A DNA stretch of 5,269 nucleotides from contig CAIZLI010000081.1 in the NCBI GenBank assembly GCA_903933765.1, forward strand, positions 1 to 5,269, given 5' to 3'. Each line of letters opens with the position of its first letter. Position 1 is the stretch's first letter. Made by a program: the position numbers and the translations under genes. Shown here one piece after another: positions 1 through 5,269 of this stretch. This DNA comes from an uncultured Bacteroidota bacterium. Its GTDB lineage: Bacteria; Bacteroidota; Bacteroidia; Chitinophagales; Chitinophagaceae. The notes below the pieces were generated by a model. It was not told the DNA's origin. It saw only the letters and a list, made by a program, of their open reading frames with translations, and did no database searches.

Positions 1-8
1 TGATCAGT

Positions 9-30
9 AAGCGGGCTAAATGCCCGTTTT
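9..30 (+). terminator. Rho-independent terminator-like hairpin upstream of leuA
   Basis: An inverted repeat forms an eight-pair stem: bases 9-16 pair with 22-29, including one G-T wobble at 11/27, around a five-base loop TAAAT at 17-21. The core is GGGC/GCCC, and the 3' arm runs into TTTT at 27-30. This is the usual form of an intrinsic terminator, although the T tract is short and partly within the stem. It probably ends a gene lying left of the window. It could instead be a leader attenuator for the leu operon, because it ends only 29 nt before the leuA start. No leader peptide with leucine codons is visible in the few bases available. Confidence 0.65.
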
Positions 31-59
31 GTATCTATAAACTATTCAAAATCAATAAG

Positions 60-1226
60 ATGAGCGAAAAAGTCTACATATTTGACACTACCCTTAGAGA
101 CGGGGAACAGGTACCAGGTTGTAAATTGAATACCAAGGAGAAATTAGCCTTAGCCGTAAGGTTAGAGGAGCTTGGGGTGGATATTTTGGAAGCTGGATTT
201 CCGGTGTCAAGCCCAGGTGATTTTGATTCGGTGCACCAGATAGCAAAGACTTTAAAAAATACGGTGGTTTGTGGATTAACGAGGGCGGTACAAAAAGACA
301 TCGAAGTGGCTGCCCAGGCATTGAAGCCAGCAGCTCGTTTTAGAATCCACACAGGTATCGGCACATCCGACTTACACATCAAATACAAATTCAATAGCAC
401 AAGAGAAGCCATCATAGAGCGTGCAGTGCAAGCAGTGAAGATGGCAAGAAATTTTACAGACGATGTAGAATTTTATGCAGAAGATGCAGGAAGAACAGAC
501 AATGTTTATTTAGCACAAGTGATAGAAGCAGTTGTGAAAGCGGGTGCAACCACTTTAAATATTCCAGACACCACTGGCTATTGTTTGCCTCATCAGTATC
601 AAGAAAAGATGGCTTACTTATGGAACAATGTGCCCAATATTGATAAGGCGATTTTGTCTTGTCATTGTCATAATGATTTAGGTATGGCCACTGCGAATTC
701 TATTGCAGGCGTAATAGGTGGTGCAAGACAAATTGAATGTACAATCAATGGATTAGGAGAACGCGCAGGCAATACGGCACTAGAGGAAGTCGTGATGATA
801 TTAAATCAACATAAAGACTTAGGATTTTACACAAATATCAATCCAAAATTATTGAATCCAATTAGTCGTGAAGTGTCAGATGTGATGCGCATGGCAGTGC
901 AACCCAATAAAGCGATTGTAGGATCAAATGCATTTTCACATTCATCGGGCATTCATCAGGATGGATTTTTGAAAGAAGCGCAAACTTATGAGATCATGAA
1001 TCCTGCAGAAGTAGGGGCAGAAGATACTAAAATTGTATTAACAGCAAGAAGCGGAAGATCCGCGCTAGCGCACCGTTTGCACAAATTAGGATTTGAATTC
1101 AACCGAAACGATATCGATGCATTGTATGCGCTATTTGTAGAAGTTGCAGATAAAAAGAAAGAAGTGGTGGAATCCGATTTACAAGCAATGGCAGCAGCCT
1201 ACAATTCAACCATGGTCTCTCAATAA
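60..1226 (+). CDS. leuA: 2-isopropylmalate synthase, short form without C-terminal regulatory domain
   Basis: LeuA condenses acetyl-CoA with 2-oxoisovalerate to give 2-isopropylmalate, the first committed step of leucine synthesis, in the cytoplasm. The N-terminal two thirds is an HMGL-like TIM barrel. It opens with DTTLRDGEQ (D9-Q17; R13 and D14 are catalytic/metal residues) and carries the second family signature at CHCHNDLG, with metal ligands H202 and H204, then N238 in GERAGN. H97 lies in [10 protein letters not shown], and SGIHQDG is at 296-302. At 388 residues it is well short of the roughly 500-residue enzymes and ends after the linker subdomains, so the leucine-binding LeuA dimer domain is absent. 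The stop lies only 28 nt before leuC, so this looks like a natural short form and not a broken gene. The frame is open to the left edge, but ATG at 60 is the only start codon in it before the conserved N-terminus. Citramalate synthase activity is an alternative; leuCDB next door and the IHT motif favour LeuA. Confidence 0.92.
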   Translation: MSEKVYIFDTTLRDGEQVPGCKLNTKEKLALAVRLEELGVDILEAGFPVSSPGDFDSVHQIAKTLKNTVVCGLTRAVQKDIEVAAQALKPAARFRIHTGIGTSDLHIKYKFNSTREAIIERAVQAVKMARNFTDDVEFYAEDAGRTDNVYLAQVIEAVVKAGATTLNIPDTTGYCLPHQYQEKMAYLWNNVPNIDKAILSCHCHNDLGMATANSIAGVIGGARQIECTINGLGERAGNTALEEVVMILNQHKDLGFYTNINPKLLNPISREVSDVMRMAVQPNKAIVGSNAFSHSSGIHQDGFLKEAQTYEIMNPAEVGAEDTKIVLTARSGRSALAHRLHKLGFEFNRNDIDALYALFVEVADKKKEVVESDLQAMAAAYNSTMVSQ

Positions 1227-1254
1227 GGAGATCAATGAAATAAATAATTGAACT

Positions 1255-2658
1255 ATGGGGAATACATTATTTGGAAAAATTTGGGACAAGCATGTGGTGA
1301 AGCAAATCACAGATGGTCCGTCGGTATTGTATATCGACAAACATTTTATTCACGAAGTGACAAGTCCACAAGCATTTAGTGGAATTGAAAAAAGAGGCGC
1401 AACGATATTTCGTCCAGCACAAATTGTGGCCACAGCAGATCATAATGTGCCTACCATGAATCAGCATTTACCAATTGCAGATCAGCTATCTCGTTTTCAG
1501 GTAGATACTTTAATTGACAATTGTAACAAACATGGTGTGACATTGTATGGACTAGGACATCCGAACCAAGGGATCGTGCATGTGATTGGGCCAGAACTTG
1601 GTATCACACAACCAGGCATGACCATTGTATGTGGCGATAGTCATACTTCTACGCATGGTGCATTTGGATCGGTCGCATTTGGTATTGGCACCAGTGAAGT
1701 AGAAATGGTTTTTGCATCACAGTGTATTATGCAAACAAAACCAAAATCAATGCGCATCAATATCGAAGGAAAATTGAACGCAGGTGTGGTTTCAAAAGAT
1801 ATTATTTTATACATCATTGCAAAAATATCTGCAAGTGGTGCAACAGGTTATTTTGTGGAATATGCAGGATCCACCATTCGAGCATTGAGCATGGAAGCAA
1901 GAATGACTATATGTAATATGAGTATCGAGATGGGTGCGCGCGGAGGACTGATTGCACCAGACCAAACAACTTTTGATTATATCCAAGGCAGGACTTTTGC
2001 ACCAAAGGGCGCAGACTGGGATCGTCAATTAGCAGCATGGAAAACATTATACAGTGATGCAGATGCACAATTTGATATGGAAATTAATATTGACGCAGCA
2101 GACATTGAACCAATGATCACTTATGGTACCAATCCAGGTATGGGTTTAGCTGTAACAGGAAGTTTGCCTACCATGGAAAGTTTTACAGATGCTACAGAAA
2201 AACAAAACTATGAGAAGGCATTAAAGTATATGGGCTTAACAGCAGGACAAAGTTTATTAGGGATGCCAGTACAAAATGTTTTCATTGGATCATGTACGAA
2301 TTCAAGAATCGAAGATTTTAGATTGGTAGCAAGTATTATACAAGGCAAGCAAAAAGACCCAGCTGTTAAAACATTGATCGTACCGGGATCACAGGAAGTT
2401 GCAAAGCAAATTAAGCAGGAAGGATTGGACAAAATATTTGAAGCAGCAGGAATTGAAATTAGACAAGCAGGTTGTAGCGCATGTTTGGGGATGAACGAAG
2501 ATAAAATACCAGCAGGCGAATATTGTGTCAGCACCAGTAACAGAAACTTTGAAGGACGTCAAGGTGCAGGCGCAAGAACGATGTTGGTGAGTCCACTCAC
2601 TGCAGCAGCGGCATTGTTAACTGGTAAGATCACTGATATTAGAACCTTATTAAATTAA
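1255..2658 (+). CDS. leuC: 3-isopropylmalate dehydratase large subunit
   Basis: LeuC is the iron-sulfur subunit of isopropylmalate isomerase. With LeuD it converts 2-isopropylmalate to 3-isopropylmalate through a dehydrated intermediate. The 467-residue length matches the usual bacterial LeuC (about 466). The three ligands of the [4Fe-4S] cluster are visible: C347 in GSCTNSR, and C407 and C410 in GCSACLGMN. The positions equal those in the E. coli protein as I remember it. The active-site segment [12 protein letters not shown] starts at residue 127, and the C-terminal [17 protein letters not shown] block is typical. The start is ATG at 1255, which gives the normal N-terminus ([12 protein letters not shown]). 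The bases just before it (ataattgaact) hold no Shine-Dalgarno sequence; an AAGGAG at 1225-1230 is 24 nt away, too far to serve it. No internal disruption is seen. Confidence 0.97.
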   Translation: MGNTLFGKIWDKHVVKQITDGPSVLYIDKHFIHEVTSPQAFSGIEKRGATIFRPAQIVATADHNVPTMNQHLPIADQLSRFQVDTLIDNCNKHGVTLYGLGHPNQGIVHVIGPELGITQPGMTIVCGDSHTSTHGAFGSVAFGIGTSEVEMVFASQCIMQTKPKSMRINIEGKLNAGVVSKDIILYIIAKISASGATGYFVEYAGSTIRALSMEARMTICNMSIEMGARGGLIAPDQTTFDYIQGRTFAPKGADWDRQLAAWKTLYSDADAQFDMEINIDAADIEPMITYGTNPGMGLAVTGSLPTMESFTDATEKQNYEKALKYMGLTAGQSLLGMPVQNVFIGSCTNSRIEDFRLVASIIQGKQKDPAVKTLIVPGSQEVAKQIKQEGLDKIFEAAGIEIRQAGCSACLGMNEDKIPAGEYCVSTSNRNFEGRQGAGARTMLVSPLTAAAALLTGKITDIRTLLN

Positions 2659-2663
2659 TTAAA

Positions 2664-2678
2664 AGTTAGACCCTAACT
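2664..2678 (+). repeat. Small inverted repeat in the leuC-leuD gap
   Basis: AGTTAG at 2664-2669 and CTAACT at 2673-2678 are perfect reverse complements around a three-base loop, ACC. The stem has six pairs but only two are G-C, and it is not followed by a T tract, so it is unlikely to end transcription. It begins five bases after the leuC stop and ends 16 bases before the leuD ATG. It could influence mRNA stability or leuD translation, or be chance in AT-rich DNA. Confidence 0.3.
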
Positions 2679-2694
2679 ATAGAATCATTGGTAT

Positions 2695-3276
2695 ATGCAA
2701 TCATTACAAACAATCACAAGCAAATTTATTCCATTGCGTATCGAGAACGTCGATACGGATCAGATTATTCCTGCACGATTTTTAAAAGCCACTACCAAGG
2801 ATGGTTTTGGTAAAAATTTATTTAGAGACTGGAGATACGAAAATGATGATGAGACAAAACCAAAAGCAGATTTTGTTTTGAATCAAGCACAATACAGCGG
2901 CGCTATTTTAGTAGCAGCAAAGAATTTTGGTTGTGGTTCTTCGAGAGAACATGCAGCATGGTCTATTTTGGATTATGGATTTAAAGTAGTGGTGTCTAGT
3001 TTTTTCGCAGACATCTTTAAAAACAATGCATTGAACAATGGTGTATTACCAGTGACTGTGAGCGATGCATTTTTACAAGAAATTTTTGCGCAAGGTCCTA
3101 ATGATAGTTTGTCTGTAGACCTAGCAGCACAAACCATCACTATCGATGCAACTGGCGCTTTTGAAACATTTGAGATTAATGCGTATAAAAAGACATGTTT
3201 ATTAAATGGCTACGATGACATTGACTATTTATTAAGCATGAGGGAAGAGATTGCGGCATTTGAAGCAAAAAAATAA
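2695..3276 (+). CDS. leuD: 3-isopropylmalate dehydratase small subunit
   Basis: LeuD is the swivelling-domain partner of LeuC and completes the isomerase active site; neither subunit works alone. At 193 residues it is close to the usual length of about 200. The N-terminal part contains the conserved [15 protein letters not shown] block (about 18-32), followed by the substrate-loop region (KATTKDGFG) and LFRDWRY. The aconitase swivel-domain signature GCGSSREHA is at residues 79-87, followed by [21 protein letters not shown], whose Phe-Ala-Asp-Ile-Phe core is characteristic. The ATG at 2695 is chosen because it places the conserved T/V-D-T-D block at the normal distance; no Shine-Dalgarno sequence precedes it. 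The gene follows leuC by 36 nt, the usual pairing. Confidence 0.96.
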   Translation: MQSLQTITSKFIPLRIENVDTDQIIPARFLKATTKDGFGKNLFRDWRYENDDETKPKADFVLNQAQYSGAILVAAKNFGCGSSREHAAWSILDYGFKVVVSSFFADIFKNNALNNGVLPVTVSDAFLQEIFAQGPNDSLSVDLAAQTITIDATGAFETFEINAYKKTCLLNGYDDIDYLLSMREEIAAFEAKK

Positions 3277-3299
3277 AAACGATAAAGTATCAATATAGT

Positions 3300-4415
3300 A
3301 TGGAAAAGAAAATTGCAGTGATATTGGGAGATGGGATTGGTCCAGAAGTAACCAATCAATCTATTAAAGTATTGAACATGATTGGTAAACAATATGGCCA
3401 TCAGTTTAGTTACGAGTATGCATTGATGGGCGCGGTCGCAATTGACGAAACGGGTAATCCATTACCAGACGAAACCATTGCTATTTGCAAAAACAGTGAT
3501 GCTATTTTATTTGGCGCTATTGGTGATCCAAAATATGACAACGATCCAACTGCGAAAGTAAGACCAGAGCAAGGCTTATTAAAATTGCGTAAGAAATTAC
3601 AATTATTTGCCAATATCCGTCCGGTAAAAACTTATCCTTCTTTACAACACTTATCACCACTAAAGGCCAAGCATTTAGAAAATGTTGACTTTGTGATTTT
3701 TAGAGAGTTAACAGGTGGTATTTATTTTGGAGCAAAATCTTTGAGTGAAGATGGTACGATAGCCAAAGACGATTGTTCATATAGTGTGATGGAGATAGAG
3801 CGTGTGGCGCATTTAGCATTTCAGTATGCACAAAAAAGAAACAAGCATTTGACCTTGGTGGACAAAGCCAATGTATTAGAAACATCTAGATTATGGCGTA
3901 AAGTGGTTCAAGGCATTGCAAAAGCATACAGCGATGTACAAGTAGATTATTTATTTGTAGACAACGCAGCGATGCAAATCATTTTAAATCCTGCACAGTT
4001 TGATGTGGTCTTAACAGAAAATTTATTCGGTGATATCATAAGCGACGAAGCTTCGGTATTAGCAGGTTCATTAGGTTTGTTGCCATCTGCATCGGTAGGC
4101 ACGAGTGCTGCTCTGTTTGAACCCATCCATGGTTCTTATCCGCAAGCAAAAGGAAAAGACATTGCGAATCCAATGGGATCCATTTTATCTACTGCGATGT
4201 TATTAGATCATTTTGGCATGCAGGAAGAAGCCAATACGGTGCGCACTGCAGTGGACTGGTGTTTGAATAATGGCTTTGTAACAAAAGACATCGACACCAA
4301 TAATAGTTATACTACCACAGCAATTGGCGATATGGTTGCTGAATTTATCGAGCGTCATGCAAAGGGCGAAAAGCATCCTATCCATGAGCGTTTACATAAA
4401 TCAACAATAATATAA
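3300..4415 (+). CDS. leuB: 3-isopropylmalate dehydrogenase
   Basis: LeuB oxidises 3-isopropylmalate with NAD and decarboxylates the product to 2-oxoisocaproate, the keto acid of leucine. Its 371 residues agree with the family (about 360). Visible elements are the N-terminal [22 protein letters not shown], the substrate-binding LFANIRPVK, catalytic Y142 in GGIYFG, catalytic K189 in LVDKANVLE, and metal-binding D221 (VDNAAMQ) together with D245 and D249 ([11 protein letters not shown]). The cofactor loop at 274-285 reads [12 protein letters not shown]. Most NAD-dependent members have GSAPD here, so Q282 replaces the Asp that normally holds the adenine ribose. From memory similar loops occur in Bacteroidota LeuB, so this is probably lineage-typical. 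Isocitrate and tartrate dehydrogenases are relatives, but the operon and the IRPVK/GGIYFG motifs support LeuB. ATG 3300 lies 23 nt after leuD, without a Shine-Dalgarno sequence. Confidence 0.96.
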   Translation: MEKKIAVILGDGIGPEVTNQSIKVLNMIGKQYGHQFSYEYALMGAVAIDETGNPLPDETIAICKNSDAILFGAIGDPKYDNDPTAKVRPEQGLLKLRKKLQLFANIRPVKTYPSLQHLSPLKAKHLENVDFVIFRELTGGIYFGAKSLSEDGTIAKDDCSYSVMEIERVAHLAFQYAQKRNKHLTLVDKANVLETSRLWRKVVQGIAKAYSDVQVDYLFVDNAAMQIILNPAQFDVVLTENLFGDIISDEASVLAGSLGLLPSASVGTSAALFEPIHGSYPQAKGKDIANPMGSILSTAMLLDHFGMQEEANTVRTAVDWCLNNGFVTKDIDTNNSYTTTAIGDMVAEFIERHAKGEKHPIHERLHKSTII

Positions 4416-4420
4416 ATTTT

Positions 4421-5269
4421 ATGGAACTCAATAAATATTCCAAGACCATCACTTTAGATCCAACGCAACCCGCTGCCCAAGCGATGTTTTATGGTATTGG
4501 ATTAACCGATGAAGATTTGCATAAAGCACAAGTGGGTATTGTAAGTATGGGCTATGACGGCAATACTTGTAATATGCATTTAAATGGATTGGCTGCGGAT
4601 ATTAAAAAAAGTATTTGGGAAAATAATTTAGTGGGATTGACATTCCACACCATTGGTGTGAGCGACGGTATGAGCAATGGCACACCTGGTATGCGTTATT
4701 CATTGGTGAGTAGAGATGTGATTGCAGATAGTATTGAAACGGTTTGTGGCGCACAATATTATGATGGATTGATTGCAGTACCGGGCTGTGATAAAAATAT
4801 GCCAGGATCCATTATTGCAATGGGTAGATTGAATCGCCCAGCTATTATGATTTATGGTGGTACGATTGCACCAGGACATTATAAAGGACAGGATTTAAAT
4901 ATTGTTTCTGCATTTGAAGCCTTAGGACAAAAATTAGCAGGACAATTAGACGAAGCCGATTTTAAAGGCATCATCAAACATGCATGTCCAGGCGCTGGTG
5001 CGTGTGGTGGTATGTATACTGCGAATACCATGGCTGCTGCGATTGAAGCATTGGGTATGAGTTTACCCTACTCTTCCTCTAACCCTGCATTGAGTGCAGA
5101 GAAACAACAAGAATGTAAGGATGCAGGCAAAGCCATTCGATATTTATTAGAAAAAGATATTAAGCCAAAAGATATCATGACGCGTAAAGCATTTGAAAAT
5201 GCCATTGCCGTGATCATGGTCTTGGGCGGTAGCACCAATGCAGTATTGCATATGATTGCGATGGCAAAA
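4421..5269 (+). CDS. ilvD: Dihydroxy-acid dehydratase, N-terminal 283 codons (cut by window end)
   Basis: IlvD dehydrates 2,3-dihydroxy-3-methylbutanoate to 2-oxoisovalerate, and the isoleucine analogue likewise; its product feeds LeuA and valine synthesis. The frame is open from ATG 4421 to the last base, covering about half of a normal protein of about 560 residues. Cluster-binding cysteines are C50 (NTCNMHL), C123 (PGCDKNMPG) and C195 ([12 protein letters not shown]). K125, after C123-D124, corresponds to the lysine that is carbamylated and binds Mg in studied homologues. The segment [17 protein letters not shown], then [10 protein letters not shown], is the canonical IlvD block. The [10 protein letters not shown] wording resembles the yeast/plant-like branch more than the E. 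coli one (MGHDGMRYSL). This pattern also argues against phosphogluconate dehydratase (Edd), a relative. The start follows the leuB stop by 5 nt, suggesting tight or coupled translation. No frameshift is seen. Confidence 0.95.
   Translation, partial: MELNKYSKTITLDPTQPAAQAMFYGIGLTDEDLHKAQVGIVSMGYDGNTCNMHLNGLAADIKKSIWENNLVGLTFHTIGVSDGMSNGTPGMRYSLVSRDVIADSIETVCGAQYYDGLIAVPGCDKNMPGSIIAMGRLNRPAIMIYGGTIAPGHYKGQDLNIVSAFEALGQKLAGQLDEADFKGIIKHACPGAGACGGMYTANTMAAAIEALGMSLPYSSSNPALSAEKQQECKDAGKAIRYLLEKDIKPKDIMTRKAFENAIAVIMVLGGSTNAVLHMIAMAK

Larger units (their letters stand above)
60..5269 (+). other. leuACDB-ilvD branched-chain amino acid operon (right end outside window)
   Basis: Five co-directional genes are separated by 28, 36, 23 and 5 nt, with no terminator-like hairpin with a T tract and no convincing promoter in any gap. 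Single-transcript expression is therefore likely, although this is inferred from spacing. The order is synthase, isomerase large subunit, isomerase small subunit, dehydrogenase, then dihydroxy-acid dehydratase. IlvD makes the 2-oxoisovalerate that LeuA consumes, so the cluster links the shared valine/leucine step to the leucine branch. In related bacteria the neighbouring genes are often ilvB, ilvN and ilvC; whether they follow here cannot be seen. Confidence 0.85.

Noticed and set aside
1..10. Possible 3' end of an upstream gene (GAT CAG TAA at 2-10, or TGA at 1-3).
   Set aside because: Only two sense codons are available, so no coding claim can be supported, even though a terminator follows.
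28..50. Promoter candidates: TTTG at 28-31 and TATAAA at 36-41.
   Set aside because: TTTG lies within the terminator tract and has no TAnnTTTG partner at the right distance; TATAAA has no matching -35 region. Such words are common in AT-rich DNA.
74..415. Minus-strand open frame of 113 codons opposite leuA.
   Set aside because: It lies wholly within the well-supported leuA gene, and its translation shows no recognisable domain; it is a shadow frame.
1722..1916. Second + strand frame of 64 codons inside leuC.
   Set aside because: It is nested in another frame of leuC; its composition is rich in Lys, Arg, Cys and His, as expected from an out-of-frame reading.
2208..2534. Minus-strand open frame of 108 codons opposite the 3' part of leuC.
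   Set aside because: It is fully opposite the conserved iron-sulfur region of leuC and has no family resemblance.
4421..5269. Possibility that ilvD is truncated or a pseudogene, since it has no stop codon in the window.
   Set aside because: The frame is intact through exactly 283 codons with all key cysteines; it is cut only by the window edge.
1..5269. CRISPR repeats, insertion sequence ends, tRNA-like folds, phage or defence genes.
   Set aside because: No repeated spacer pattern, transposase, terminal repeats, CCA-ended cloverleaf or unexplained reading frame was seen; the window is almost wholly covered by core metabolic genes.

Overview
The window is a biosynthetic operon on the + strand: four complete leucine genes, leuA-leuC-leuD-leuB, followed by the first 283 codons of ilvD, which runs off the right edge. 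All five genes point the same way with short gaps (28, 36, 23 and 5 nt). Nearly every base has a gene assigned, and I see no mobile element, CRISPR array, RNA gene or unexplained coding region.

The organism is most likely a member of the Bacteroidota, perhaps close to Chitinophagaceae; the family level is a guess. Three things support this. The DNA is AT-rich (about 40% GC in the stretches I hand-counted). The start codons have AT-rich upstream regions without usable Shine-Dalgarno sequences, which is typical of that phylum. The proteins also look like that phylum's versions: a short LeuA of 388 residues, a LeuB cofactor loop reading HGSYPQAKG, and an IlvD reading [11 protein letters not shown].

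Layout: positions 1-30 hold a short GC-rich hairpin followed by T residues, probably the terminator of an unseen upstream gene or possibly a leader attenuator. LeuA occupies 60-1226, LeuC 1255-2658, LeuD 2695-3276, LeuB 3300-4415 and partial IlvD 4421-5269.

The genes form one route. IlvD makes 2-oxoisovalerate, the last step shared by valine and leucine synthesis. LeuA condenses it with acetyl-CoA to 2-isopropylmalate. LeuC and LeuD together form the isomerase giving 3-isopropylmalate. LeuB oxidises that to the precursor of 2-oxoisocaproate, which a transaminase outside the window turns into leucine. Catalytic and cluster-binding residues are present in all five proteins, so the pathway looks functional.

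This is ordinary core metabolism and I found no undescribed system. The points worth a second look are modest: LeuA lacks the C-terminal leucine-sensing domain, the hairpin lies 30 nt before leuA with no clear promoter between, LeuB lacks the usual NAD-binding Asp, and the one good Shine-Dalgarno-like sequence examined at a gene junction precedes a two-codon ORF instead of leuC.
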